64,000 nucleotides of DNA from Miltoncostaea sp963762825 (GCA_963762825.1 CAVXLZ010000002.1:372001-436000); one strand, 5' to 3'; shown: positions 15,685-24,613, counted from the stretch's first letter. Numbers and translations: made by a program. The notes: generated by a model from the sequence alone, not told the origin.

Positions 15685-17560
15685 TCACGCGGGGAGCATG
15701 CCCCGCGCTCGATCGATGTCGGCCGCCGCCCGGATCAGCCCGATGTGGCTGAACGCCTGGGGGAAGTTGCCGAGCTGCTCGCCCGAGGCCGTGTCGATCT
15801 CCTCGGCCAGCAGGCCCAGGTCGTTCGCGTAGCCCGAGAGCTGGGCGAAGAGCGCCTCGGCGCGCTCGACCTCGCCGGCCATCGCCAGGCACGAGACCAG
15901 CCAGAAGGAGCAGATCACGAAGGTCCCTTCCTCGCCGCTCAGGCCGTCGGTGTTGAGCCCCTCCTGGTTGCGGTAGCGCAGGACCAGCCCGTCCTCGGTG
16001 AGATCCGCGGCGATCGCCTCGATCGTCGAGCGCATGCGGGGGTCGGTTGCCGGCAGGAACCCGAGCATCGGCATCAGCAGGGCGGCGGCGTCGAGCTCGG
16101 TCGACTCGAACGCCTGGGCGTAGGCGTGGCGGTCCTCGCTCCAGCCGCGCTCGAGGATCGCGTCGCGGATGGCGTCGCGTTCACGCGTCCACACGTCGGG
16201 GCGCGCGTGCTCGCCGAGCTGGGGGGCGAGGCTCACGGCCCGATCGAGCGCCACCCAGCAGAGGACCTTCGACGAGAGGTGGTGCTGGGTGTCGCCGCGC
16301 ATCTCCCACATGCCGGCGTCGCGCTCGACCCAGCGGCGGGCGGCGGCGTCGGCCAGGTCAGCCACGAAGCGCTGGATCTCCGGGTGCAGGTCGCCGAGCT
16401 TGTCGCGCGACAGGTGGATCGCAGTCGAGCAGCTCTCCGTAGACGTCGAGCTGCTCCTGGGTCCAGGCGCCGTTGCCGACCCGCACCGGCGCCGAGTCGC
16501 GCCAGCCGCGCAGGTGGGGAAGGGTGCGCTCGCTCAGGTCGTGCTCGCCACCGATGCCGTACATGATCTGCAACGGCGCGTCGCCCATCACCCGGCCTCC
16601 GGCCGCGCTGGTCATGAACGAGACGAAGTCCTCGGCCTCGTCCGAGCAGGCGCCGATGTGGAGCGCCTCGACGGTGAGGCTCGCGTCGCGGATCCAGGCG
16701 TAGCGGTAGTCCCAGTTCCGCTCGCCGCCGACGCTCTCGGGCAGCGAGCAGGTCGGCGCCGCGACGATCGCGCCGGTCGGCCGGTATGTCAGACCCTTGA
16801 GCACGCGCGCGCTGAAGCGCACCTGCTCGCGGTGCGGGCCCTCGTAGACGTCGTGCTCGTCCTCCCACGAGCGCCACGCGGTCGCCGTGTCGGCGATGCG
16901 GTCGGCCACCCGCTCGGGGGCGGTCGCCCGCGGCGGGCCGCTCTCGACCGACGACCAGCCCATCGAGAAGCCGATCCGCTCCCCGGCTGCGACGGTGAAG
17001 GTCGCCCGCAGGGTCGCGTCCTCGAGCTCGGTCGGCACACCCGCCGCGATCGCGATCAGGTTGGGGCCGCCGAAGCTGCGCGCGCCCTCGCCGGTCGCCC
17101 GCATCAGCGGGCGGACGAGGCCGTACTCGGGGCGGGGCGCCAGCTCCATGGCGATCTCCACCTCGCCGTCCACGCCCTCCACCAGGCGCAGCAGCTCGTG
17201 GGGCGCCCCGAGACCCAGCTCGTGGCCCCGCTGGCCCTCGGCGAACGCGAGGGCGTCGGTGATCCGGATCGTGCCCGACGCCGTGCGGACGGTCGTCTCG
17301 AGCACGAGCGAGCCCGGCAGGTAGCGCCGCTCGACGCTGCCCGCCTCGACCGGGCCAAGCGACCAGTGGCCGGCCTCCGGGTCGAGGATGCGGGCGAAGA
17401 TCGCCGGGCTGTCGAATCGCGGCAGGCAGAGCCATTCGATCGTGCCCGCCCGATCCACGAGGGCGGCCGAGTTGCAGTCGGACAGCAGGGCGTACTCGGC
17501 GATCGGGGTGCCGGACGCCGGTGCCGTGAGGTCCGCGGGGTGCGCTGAGGTCGTGGTCAT
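15685..17560 (-). CDS. GH15 glucoamylase/trehalase-like glycosidase (one frameshift)
   Basis: A glycoside hydrolase family 15 enzyme of about 624 residues, probably releasing glucose from alpha-glucans or trehalose. Motifs: YALLSDCNSAALVDRAGTIE, WLCLPRFDSPAIFARIL, GERNWDYRYAWIRDASLTVE, general acid region WTQEQLDVYGELLD, and general base region SGEEGTFVICSFWLVSCLAM. A single extra base at about 16417 separates ELLD from HLSRDKLGDLHPEIQRF; removing a T gives ELLDAIHLSRDK. ATG 17560 overlaps the stop of the dehydrogenase (ATGA), and the stop overlaps the aquaporin start. The rest of the frame is well conserved, so a sequencing error is plausible. Confidence 0.85.
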
Positions 17561-18676
17561 CGGGTTCCTCCGGCGGCGACCTCGACGTAGACCTTGATCG
17601 CGTCCTGGCCGCTGGTCAGGAGCTCGAGCATCTGCTCGTAGTTCTCGAGCCCGTGGACGGGGTGGGTGAGCAGGCGACCGAGCCAGCCCGGGTAGAGGGC
17701 CTCGGCCTTGATCATGTTGCTGCACGCCCGCGCACGAAGTCGTCGCGCGAGGCGTTGACCGTGCCGACCATGACCTTGTTCCCGAGCACGAAGCCCTGGT
17801 TGATCATGTCGGTCGGGATCTCGGCCCGGCGGTCGCCGCCGGTGACGCTCGACGAGCACCAGCACGCCGTTCTTGCCGAGCACCTGGGCGGCGTCGAACA
17901 CGAGGGGGCTGAAGCCGGTGGCGTCGAGGATCAAGTCGAATGGACCGCGCATGGCGGCGGCCTCGGCGAGGCTCACCTCGGACGACGACAAGTAGGTGGC
18001 GCCGAGCTCCTCGATCAGGTCGCTGTTGAGGTAGGGCGGCGGGCGGAGCGAGACGCAGCTCACCTCCAGGCCGCGCAGCCGCATCGCGAGCGCGGTCAGA
18101 AGGCCGATCGTGCCGGCGCCGAGCACCAGCGCGCGGCGCGGCTCGCCAGATCTTCAGCCTGCGCTGGATCTCGTAGGCCTGGTTGACCCCCTTCTCGCCG
18201 ACCGTCATCGGCTCGAGCAGCACGCCGACCTCCTCGAGCGAATCGGGCAGGGACACCACGTAGTCGGCGTTCTCGACGTAGCGCTCGGTCAGGTAGCCGT
18301 GGCGCAGGTTGATGCCGCGCTCGAAGTAGACGTCGTCGGTGGTCATGTCCTGGAGGCCGATCCGGTCGTAGGCACTCATGCCGGGCCGGCGGACGGTGGC
18401 GACGACCAGGCCGCCCGGCCGGATCACGCTCGGCACGTTCGGGCCCACCTCCATCACCCGCCCGAAGTTCTCGTGTCCGGTGATCAGGTAGTCGTGTCCG
18501 GGAGGAGCCTCGCCGTACTCGGCGGCGTTGATCTCCTTGTCGGTGCCGTCGACGCCGACCCGGATCACCTCGACCAGGACCCCGCGACCCTCCTCGACGT
18601 CGGTGACCCGCGGGGGGTTGACGTCGCGCAGATGCATCGAGTTCGGCGTCCCCGGACGCACGGCGATGGCCTTCAT
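17557..18676 (-). pseudogene. Glucose 1-dehydrogenase-like zinc alcohol dehydrogenase, several frameshifts
   Basis: A medium-chain dehydrogenase related to archaeal and actinobacterial glucose 1-dehydrogenases. The N-terminal half reads MKAIAVRPGTPNSMHLRDVN, VIRVGVDGTDKEINAAEYGE and APPGHDYLITGHENFGRVME. The Asp in VGVDGTD replaces the usual zinc Cys, as in that subfamily. The Rossmann half is in another frame: VLGAGTIGLLTALAMRLRGL, EELGATYLSSSEVSLAEAAA, FDLILDATGFSPLVFDAAQV. A short third-frame piece (about 17725-17860) contains a segment like IPTDMINQGFVLGNKVMVGT before MIKAEALYPGWLGRLLTHPV. There are at least three indels. It is first in the operon and carries the GTAACG promoter. Confidence 0.8.
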
Positions 18677-18717
18677 GGTGATCGTCCTCCGGTGCTCGTT
18701 GGGCTGACTGCCCGCCA

Positions 18718-18742
18718 GTCCCGGGGAGGGGCCGGGCGTTAC
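18718..18742 (-). promoter_or_regulatory. ECF-type promoter, GTAACG-N16-GAC
   Basis: Minus strand GTAACG 18742-18737, 16 bases, GAC 18720-18718, 42 bases before the dehydrogenase ATG. The motif includes the TAA stop of the upstream reductase gene, so it would launch a separate transcript for the dehydrogenase-GH15-aquaporin operon. Confidence 0.6.
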
Positions 18743-19488
18743 GCCTCGGGCGCCCGGTACCTCACGAAGAGGAAGCCGTCGTCCTCGCACACCGACCGCA
18801 GGCGCATCGGGCGGCCGCCCGGGTGGGGCTCAGGGCCGTCGAGGATGCGCCGTGCCCGTCCGCCGACCAGGAGGGGGGAGAGCGTCAGGCAGACCTCGTC
18901 GAGCACTCCGGCCGCGGCGAGCGCCGCGTTCAGGCGCGGGCCTCCCTCGGCGAGGACGTTCGCGACTCCCCGTGCGCCGAGCTCGGCAAGGGCGGCGGGC
19001 AGGTTGACCGCCTCATCGCCCGCGACCACGACCTCGGCGACCGCCCCGGCCCGGCGCAGCGCCGCCGGGTCGGCGGCCGCGCAGGTGACCACCATCGGCC
19101 GGGCGTGGGAGGCGGCGTCGGAGAAGAGCGATGCGTCCCAGTCGAGATCGAGCGACCGCGAGACGACCGCGATCCGCGGCGTCGGCGCCCGACCGCCCTC
19201 CCGCCGTGAGGACACGAGCGCCTCGTTCAGGCGGGCGGGTCCATACCCCTCGGCGCGCACGGTGCCGGCGGCCACCAGGACGACGTCGCACAGCGAGCGC
19301 AGGGCGAGGAACACCCGGTGATCGGCGGGCCCGCCGAGGCCCCCCGACACGCCATCGACCGCGATCGCGCCGTCGACGCTGGCCACCATGTTCAGCCGCA
19401 CGCCCGGCCGCCCGGGCGCTTCCGGGAGGTCGGCGTAGGCCTCGACCGGGTCGATCGGGCCGGCGGGCTCGGGAAGGAGCCTGCGCAC
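18739..19488 (-). CDS. RibD C-terminal-like pyrimidine/dihydrofolate reductase family protein
   Basis: A 249-residue NADPH-dependent reductase-like protein. It has VRLNMVASVDGAIAVDGVSG (the substrate-loop motif of RibD-C and DHFR folds), LALRSLCDVVLVAAGTVRAE, GVANVLAEGGPRLNAALAAA and VCLTLSPLLVGGRARRI. Standalone proteins of this family include 5-amino-6-ribosylaminouracil reductases, but many act elsewhere. No other riboflavin genes are nearby, so I do not assign that pathway. The GTG at 19488 directly abuts the stop of the upstream gene. The TAA stop lies within the next promoter. Confidence 0.8.
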   Translation of the reverse strand: MRRLLPEPAGPIDPVEAYADLPEAPGRPGVRLNMVASVDGAIAVDGVSGGLGGPADHRVFLALRSLCDVVLVAAGTVRAEGYGPARLNEALVSSRREGGRAPTPRIAVVSRSLDLDWDASLFSDAASHARPMVVTCAAADPAALRRAGAVAEVVVAGDEAVNLPAALAELGARGVANVLAEGGPRLNAALAAAGVLDEVCLTLSPLLVGGRARRILDGPEPHPGGRPMRLRSVCEDDGFLFVRYRAPEA

Positions 19489-20199
19489 TCAGCCGGCGAT
19501 CGCTGCCCGACGGGACCGGTAGAACGCGAGGGCCGCCGCATGTTGATCGGCCTCCTCGACGAACCCAGAGAGTGCGAGCACCGCGCCGGCGAAACCCTCG
19601 GCGTTCCAGATCTCGCCGCGCTCCAACGGGCCCGGGGGAAGGACGTAGAGGTAGGGCTCAGGGGAGGAGGTGTCGCCCGCCGAGGCGCCGAAGGTGACTC
19701 GCCCGCCGCCCGCCGCCGCGTCGAAGGCGGCGTCGAAGTGCTCCGGCCAGAGCTGGATCTCGTTCGGCTCGTCGTCGGCGAGCTCGGTGCGCAACCGCCC
19801 CAGCACCTCGAAGGCGAAGTCGTACCAGGAGCCGAGCAGAGCGGCCGCGGCCGGGTCGAGAGCCAGGGGTGCGTGGGGGTCGCCGAGCGGCGGTACGTCG
19901 AACCCGGCCGCCCACTCCTCGTCGGGCGGCCCCCCGAGCACGAACTCGGCGGCGGCGGCGACGCTCGAGACGGGCGCGTCGCCCCGGGCGGTCACCAGTC
20001 GGATGCGCCCAAGGTCCAGCGATACCCGCTCGGCGTCTCCGAAGGGCGGGGTGGTGATCCCGCCGCCCCCCGCGCGCAGGCCGATCCGCCCCGTCACCCG
20101 GCGCCGGGCCGGAGAGATGACGTAGACGGCCAAGCGGTGGGCGGCGTCACGGGTGGCGACGAACGTGGCGGGCGGTGCGCAGAGCGGTCGTGGCGTCAT
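19489..20199 (-). CDS. Conserved hypothetical protein, promoter-proximal
   Basis: A 236-residue soluble protein that I do not recognise. Features: an N-terminal beta-rich part (LAVYVISPARRRVTGRIGLR), a middle with YDFAFEVLGRLRTELADDEP and NEIQLWPEHFDAAFDAA, then PYLYVLPPGPLERGEIWNAE and a helical end (DQHAAALAFYRSRRAAIAG). The WPEHFD segment and overall composition suggest a fold conserved in actinobacteria. It is first in a two-gene operon with the RibD-like reductase. A GTAACG promoter ends only ten bases before the ATG, so the message may be leaderless. Confidence 0.65.
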   Translation of the reverse strand: MTPRPLCAPPATFVATRDAAHRLAVYVISPARRRVTGRIGLRAGGGGITTPPFGDAERVSLDLGRIRLVTARGDAPVSSVAAAAEFVLGGPPDEEWAAGFDVPPLGDPHAPLALDPAAAALLGSWYDFAFEVLGRLRTELADDEPNEIQLWPEHFDAAFDAAAGGGRVTFGASAGDTSSPEPYLYVLPPGPLERGEIWNAEGFAGAVLALSGFVEEADQHAAALAFYRSRRAAIAG

Positions 20200-20208
20200 G
20201 GATTCCCC

Positions 20209-20233
20209 GTCGGTCGAGTGGGGTTGACGTTAC
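20209..20233 (-). promoter_or_regulatory. ECF-type promoter, GTAACG-N16-GAC
   Basis: Minus strand GTAACG 20233-20228, 16 bases, GAC 20211-20209. Its -35 is back to back with that of the plus-strand promoter, together forming the perfect palindrome CGTTACGCCGTAACG apart from its centre base (20228-20242). Confidence 0.65.
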
Positions 20234-20236
20234 GCC

Positions 20237-20261
20237 GTAACGAAGAGGCCGGAGCCCGGAC
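20237..20261 (+). promoter_or_regulatory. ECF-type promoter, GTAACG-N16-GAC
   Basis: GTAACG 20237-20242, 16 bases, GAC 20259-20261. A start of transcription about seven bases later falls after the GTG at 20262, so the coding start is more likely GTG 20292 behind AGGAGG. Confidence 0.65.
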
Positions 20262-20291
20262 GTGAGTGGCGACCGCACCAGGAGGCGATAC

Positions 20292-21194
20292 GTGGACACG
20301 ACATGGTGGCCCTCGCGCTACGGCCCCGACGACGAGGCGGGCGCGCTCAACGAGATCACCGCCGAGGGGGTCGCCGTCGCCGCGGCCCTGGTACGGCGGG
20401 GCGTCGTCCACGACCTCAGCCACGTGCTCGACGAGCGCGTCCCGGCCTTTCCGGGGCGCAGTTTCCGTCAATACCTGACCACCTCCGCCCATCAGCTCAA
20501 CCGACGCTCGCCGGCAGCCGGGGCGAAGGGGCTGGGTCGCAACGGCGTCAACTGGGTCGTCGAGCAGATCACCGCGACCTCCCAGCTGGGCACGCACATC
20601 GACGGCCTCAACCACCTGCAGATCGGCGATCGCACCTACAACGGTCACCGCCTGGAGGATCTCGTCGAGGAGCACGGCACCAACAGGCTCGGCATCGAGA
20701 ACCTGCCCCAGGTGGTGACGCGCGGGCTGCTGCTCGACGTGGCCGCGGTGCGCGGGCGCGGGCGGCTCGAGGCCGGCGACGTGGTCACGCCCGACGACGC
20801 CGAGGCCGCCCTCGATCGGATCGGCTGCACGGTCCGCCCCGGGGATGCCGTCCTGATCCACACCGGCTGGGGCCGTGCCTGGGCGACCGACAACGCGCTC
20901 TACCTCTCCGGCGAGCCGGGCCCCGGATTGGAACTCGCCGGGTGGCTCGTCGATCGCCGCGTCGCGATCACCGGCTGTGACACCTGGAGCTATGGCCCGG
21001 TGCCGCCCGAGGATCCCGACGAGCCGTTCGTCGTCCCCCAGACCCTGAACGTCAAGCACGGCGTGATCGTGCTGGAGAACCTCAAGCTCGCGTCGCTGGC
21101 GGCCGAGGGCGCGGGCGAGTTCATGCTCGTCGTCGCCCACCCCAAGCTGCGCGGCGCCACCGGGGCCTGGGTGGCCCCCCTCGCCGTCCTCTAG
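20292..21194 (+). CDS. Cyclase family protein (kynurenine formamidase-like)
   Basis: A 300-residue metal-dependent hydrolase of the cyclase/KynB superfamily. The diagnostic metal motif H-x-G-T-H-x-D appears as QLGTHIDGLNHL. Also seen are VVHDLSHVLDERVPAFPG, RPGDAVLIHTGWGRAW and VAITGCDTWSYGPVPPEDPD. GTG 20292 is chosen over 20262: AGGAGG (20280-20285) lies six bases upstream and the promoter ends at 20261. Members hydrolyse formamides, lactones or cyclic amides; the exact substrate is unknown. The GMC oxidoreductase gene follows after nine bases behind AGGAGGAAG, suggesting the two act on one compound in sequence. Confidence 0.82.
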   Translation: MDTTWWPSRYGPDDEAGALNEITAEGVAVAAALVRRGVVHDLSHVLDERVPAFPGRSFRQYLTTSAHQLNRRSPAAGAKGLGRNGVNWVVEQITATSQLGTHIDGLNHLQIGDRTYNGHRLEDLVEEHGTNRLGIENLPQVVTRGLLLDVAAVRGRGRLEAGDVVTPDDAEAALDRIGCTVRPGDAVLIHTGWGRAWATDNALYLSGEPGPGLELAGWLVDRRVAITGCDTWSYGPVPPEDPDEPFVVPQTLNVKHGVIVLENLKLASLAAEGAGEFMLVVAHPKLRGATGAWVAPLAVL

Positions 21195-21203
21195 GAGGAA
21201 GTC

Positions 21204-22772
21204 ATGACCGAGCACTACGACGTCATCGTGATCGGCTCCGGCGCGGGGGGAGGCACGCTCACGCACGCCCTCGCCCCGACCGGGGCGCGCGTGCTGCTGC
21301 TGGAGCGCGGCGGCTGGATGCCGCGCGAGAAGCAGAACTGGGACCCCCGGTCGATCTGGGCGGACCTGCGCTATCGCAACGCCGGCCACTGGCTCGACGA
21401 GGGCACCGGCAAGGAGTTCAACCCCAAGCAGCACTACTACGTCGGCGGCAACACCAAGGTCTACGGCGCGGTGCTCTTCCGCTTCCGCGAGCGCGACTTC
21501 GGCGAGATCACGCACGTCGACGGCGTCTCGCCCGCATGGCCGATCTCCTATGGAGACCTCGAGCCCTGGTACGCCCGGGCCGAGCGCCTCTACTCGGTCC
21601 ACGGCGAGCGCGGAAGCGATCCCTTCGAGCCGCCGGCGAGCGGCCCCTATCCCTTCCCGCCGATCAGCAACGAGCCGCGCATCGAGCAGCTCATGTCCGA
21701 TCTGTCCGGGGCCGGTCTCGCCCCCTTCCCGTTGCCGATGGGGATTCTGATCGACGAGGCCCGCCCCGAGCGCAGCCCCTGCATCCGCTGCGACACGTGC
21801 GACGGCTTCCCCTGTCTGGTGAACGCGAAGGCCGACGCGCAGGTGGTGTGCGTCGAGCCCGCCCTGCGGCACCCCAACGTGACCCTGCGCACCCACGCGC
21901 ACGTCACGCGCCTCGAGACGAGCCCCGACGGGCGCTCCGTCTCGCGCGTGGTGGTCGACCGCGACGGGGCGCGCGAGGAGTACTCGGCCGACGTCGTCGT
22001 GCTGTCGGCGGGCGCGATCAACTCGGCCGCGCTGCTGCTGGCATCGGCCAACGAGCGCCACCCGGACGGCCTCGGCAACGGCTCGGGCGTCGTCGGGCGC
22101 AACCTGATGCTGCACAACAACTCGTCGCTGATCGCGATCTCGCACCAGCCGAACCCGACCCGCTTCCAGAAGACGCTTGGGATCAACGACTACTACTTCG
22201 GCGACGGCGAGTGGGAGTACCCGCTCGGCGCCATGCAGATGCTGGGACGCAGCGACGCCGTCACGATCGGCTTCGACGCGCCCGACGCCGAGGATCCGGC
22301 CGAGGTGGCGCGCCACTCGCTGGACTTCTGGCTCACCACCGAGGACCTGCCGGTGGCCGAGAACCGCGTGCGGGTCGGCCCCGACGGGCGCCCGCGGCTG
22401 AGCTACACGCCCACCAATCTGGAGGCCCACGAGCGCCTGATCGGCCGCTTCCGCGGCCTGCTCGACACTATGGGCTGCCGCCAGCAGGTGCACGAGCGCC
22501 CGAGCTACCTCGGCGGCCGGCTCGGGATCTCGGGGGTCGCCCACCAGAACGGCACGATCCGCTTCGGCGAGGATCCGGCGACCTCGGCCCTCGACCTCGA
22601 CTGCCGGATGCACGAGCTCGACAACCTCTACGTCGCCGACGCCAGCTTCTTCGTCTCGAGCACCGCCGTGAACCCGACCCTGACGATCATCGCCAACGCC
22701 CTGCGCGTCGCCGACCGAATCGCCGATCGGCTCGGGGTGCGTGGCCGTGTCGAGGAGCCGGTGGCCGCGTAG
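21204..22772 (+). CDS. GMC family FAD-dependent oxidoreductase
   Basis: A 522-residue glucose-methanol-choline oxidoreductase. The FAD-binding VIVIGSGAGGGTLTHALAPT is at the N-terminus and VGGNTKVYGAVLFRFRERDF at about residue 80. The C-terminal GMC motif contains DNLYVADASFFVSSTAVNPT with the catalytic His/Asn region shifted to LTIIANALRVADR. An internal CIRCDTCDGFPCLVNAKADA cluster is typical of a bacterial branch acting on sugars or alcohols. It starts at ATG 21204 with a strong AGGAGG site. It is probably the second step after the cyclase-type hydrolase in the same operon. Confidence 0.88.
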   Translation: MTEHYDVIVIGSGAGGGTLTHALAPTGARVLLLERGGWMPREKQNWDPRSIWADLRYRNAGHWLDEGTGKEFNPKQHYYVGGNTKVYGAVLFRFRERDFGEITHVDGVSPAWPISYGDLEPWYARAERLYSVHGERGSDPFEPPASGPYPFPPISNEPRIEQLMSDLSGAGLAPFPLPMGILIDEARPERSPCIRCDTCDGFPCLVNAKADAQVVCVEPALRHPNVTLRTHAHVTRLETSPDGRSVSRVVVDRDGAREEYSADVVVLSAGAINSAALLLASANERHPDGLGNGSGVVGRNLMLHNNSSLIAISHQPNPTRFQKTLGINDYYFGDGEWEYPLGAMQMLGRSDAVTIGFDAPDAEDPAEVARHSLDFWLTTEDLPVAENRVRVGPDGRPRLSYTPTNLEAHERLIGRFRGLLDTMGCRQQVHERPSYLGGRLGISGVAHQNGTIRFGEDPATSALDLDCRMHELDNLYVADASFFVSSTAVNPTLTIIANALRVADRIADRLGVRGRVEEPVAA

Positions 22773-22778
22773 GGCGAG

Positions 22779-24476
22779 CTACAGGCCGAGCGCCACCTCT
22801 CCGGCAGGCCGGGAGCAGCAGATCAGCGCCCGGCCTGCCGCGGCGGCCTCGAGGGGCTCGGTCTCGTACTCCACCGCGCCGCCCACGATGTCGCTCTCGC
22901 AGCGATGGCAGACGCCGGTGCGGCACGACCATTCGACCGGGACATCGCAGGCCTCGGCGAGCTCGAGCAGGCTGGCGAAGCGATCGTCCCAGGGGACGCT
23001 GATCCCTGATCGGGCAAACGCCACCGTGGGTCCGGTGCCGGCGGGCCCGTCGGGAACGTGCGGGCGCGCGCCTCCGGCGGCAGGGCGCGACGGGCCGAAC
23101 TGCTCGGTGTGGATCCGCTCAGGTGGCACGCCGCGCGCGGCGAGGCCCGCACTCAGGTCGTTCATGAAGGCATCCGGGCCGCAGACGTAGTAGTCGCAGT
23201 CGGCGAGGATGTCGAGAGCGGCGAGAACCCCGGCATCGAGGCGCCCGGTGGCGTCGTAGTCGAGGCCCTCGCGGTCGCCGGGCCCAGGGCGGCTGAAGCG
23301 CACGTGCGAGCGCCCGCCGGGCAGCTCCTGTATCCACTCGCGCGCCTCGCGCGCGAACGCGTGCTCGCTGCCGTTGCGGGCGGAATGGACCCACCAGACA
23401 GGGCGCTGCGAGCGTGCCGCCGCCAGCATTCCGAGCATCGCGAGCACCGGCGTGGCCCCCACTCCGGCGCTCACGAGCGCGACGCCGCGGCCGCCGGCCT
23501 CGTCCAGGGTGAAGTCGCCGCGCGGGGCGCCCACGGCCACCTCGTCCCCCACGCGGGCGTGGGCGTGGAGGTGCCCGCTCACGGCACCGTCCGCTTCGCG
23601 CTTCACGCTGATCCGGTAGCGCTCCGGGGCCGTGGGGGCCGAGAGCGAGTAGGAGCGCAGCGCGGCGCCGCCGTCCTGCAGCACGACGCGCAGCACCAAG
23701 TGCTGTCCCGCGGAGAACGGCGGCAGCGGCTCACCGTCGAGCGGCTCGAGCGTGATCGAGCGCACGGACCGGCTCTCCTCGTGGCACCCGGCGATCCGGA
23801 AGGGACGCAGCCCCGGCCACGCCGGGGGGCGGTGGGCCGGCTGCGCCAGCAGCGCGGCGAACGAATCGCGCCATCCCGCGGGCAGGGCGGGGATCGCGAT
23901 CGCCCGCCGGAGGGCGTCGTCGCTGCGCTCGGGGAGGTAGAGGAGGGCGTCGATCTCGCGCACGCTCATGGCCTGGGGCCCCGCGGCGACCCTCTCGATC
24001 TCGTCGCCCGCCTCCACGTCTCCCTCCTCGATCACCCGCATGTAGAAGCCGGGGCGCCCGTGGGACACCAGGAGGGCCGGCATCCGCGGCTCATCGAGGC
24101 GCATCCCCACCTTGAAGCAGGTGACCCGGGGCTGGGTCACCTCGAGAAGGGCGCCGCCGATGCGGTAGTGGTCACCGATGCACACCTCCTCGTCAGACAT
24201 GCCCTCGACGGTGAGGTTCTCGCCGAACCGGCCGTAGGCGAGCTCGTCGCGCCCGAGCTCGCGCTCCCAGTAGCGGTACGACTCGACCTGGTAGACGAAG
24301 ACGGCCCGGTGTTCGCCGCCGTGGCCGATCAGGTCGGCCTGCGCGTCGCCGGCGACGTTCATCCTCGAGACCCGGCGCGGGCCCTCCACCGGCGACTTGC
24401 CGATGGCGCTGAGAACCGCCCGCCCGCCCCCGGTGAGCTGCTCGGGCAGCCCGACGTTTATAGAGATCAGGCGCAT
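22779..24476 (-). CDS. MOSC-ferredoxin reductase-[2Fe-2S] fusion protein
   Basis: A 565-residue three-part redox protein. Residues 1-165 form a YiiM-like MOSC domain (ISINVGLPEQL, GRFGENLTVEGMSDEEVCIG, QPRVTCFKVGMRLDEPRM). Residues 230-460 form an FNR-type reductase (FSAGQHLVLRVVL, RSYSLSAPTAPERYRISVKR, VSAGVGATPVLAMLGMLAAA, CDYYVCGPDAFMNDL). Residues 480-565 are a plant-type ferredoxin with CRTGVCHRC and a fourth Cys near the end. MOSC proteins handle molybdenum-bound sulfur or N-hydroxylated compounds; the fused reductase would supply electrons from NAD(P)H. It ends seven bases from the GMC gene, convergent. Confidence 0.85.
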   Translation of the reverse strand: MRLISINVGLPEQLTGGGRAVLSAIGKSPVEGPRRVSRMNVAGDAQADLIGHGGEHRAVFVYQVESYRYWERELGRDELAYGRFGENLTVEGMSDEEVCIGDHYRIGGALLEVTQPRVTCFKVGMRLDEPRMPALLVSHGRPGFYMRVIEEGDVEAGDEIERVAAGPQAMSVREIDALLYLPERSDDALRRAIAIPALPAGWRDSFAALLAQPAHRPPAWPGLRPFRIAGCHEESRSVRSITLEPLDGEPLPPFSAGQHLVLRVVLQDGGAALRSYSLSAPTAPERYRISVKREADGAVSGHLHAHARVGDEVAVGAPRGDFTLDEAGGRGVALVSAGVGATPVLAMLGMLAAARSQRPVWWVHSARNGSEHAFAREAREWIQELPGGRSHVRFSRPGPGDREGLDYDATGRLDAGVLAALDILADCDYYVCGPDAFMNDLSAGLAARGVPPERIHTEQFGPSRPAAGGARPHVPDGPAGTGPTVAFARSGISVPWDDRFASLLELAEACDVPVEWSCRTGVCHRCESDIVGGAVEYETEPLEAAAAGRALICCSRPAGEVALGL

Positions 24477-24523
24477 CCAGCGGCGATGTTAGCCCCGTTC
24501 GCGCTCCCGGGCCCTCCGGCGCC

Positions 24524-24547
24524 GGGCGTTGCTTGCGTGCAACGCCC
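24524..24547. promoter_or_regulatory. Perfect 9-base inverted repeat in divergent intergenic region
   Basis: GGGCGTTGC (24524-24532) and GCAACGCCC (24539-24547) with a six-base spacer. It lies between the MOSC fusion (start 24476, minus) and the small zinc-finger-like gene (start 24614, plus). It could be an operator or a hairpin. It resembles the GTAACG sites but lacks the GAC at N16. Confidence 0.4.
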
Positions 24548-24613
24548 CAACCGGGGTAGAAGTGGACGCGAAGGCGGACGTGACCCGGCTCCGCCGCCAC
24601 ACTAGGAGTTGAC

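Larger units (their letters stand above)
13835..15688 (-). pseudogene. Aquaporin/glycerol facilitator (MIP), split by an IS630-type element
   Basis: A 239-residue membrane channel of the major intrinsic protein family in two exact halves. The 5' half (15688-15385) has CRWACEFTGTALLLGVGFSA and the first NPA loop, GAHLNPAVTLALWARGNVS. The 3' half (14250-13835) has AGYVIAQIAGALVGTAVFAL and the second loop, GASLNPARSLAPAVIGADFS. Removing 14251-15382 with one TA copy rejoins the gene in frame as GNVSRSDLAGYVIAQIAG. It starts at GTG 15688 overlapping the GH15 stop and ends overlapping the propeller-like gene. Role: water, glycerol or other small neutral solutes. As sequenced it is inactive. Confidence 0.9.

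Noticed and set aside
20196..22613. Very long open frame on the minus strand opposite the cyclase and GMC genes
   Set aside because: It lacks domain motifs and has the composition of an antisense shadow in G+C-rich DNA; the plus-strand genes have clear motifs and ribosome sites.
24539..24565. GCAACG site considered as a tenth member of the GTAACG-N16-GAC set
   Set aside because: The base after GT differs and no GAC is found at 16 or 17 bases on either strand.
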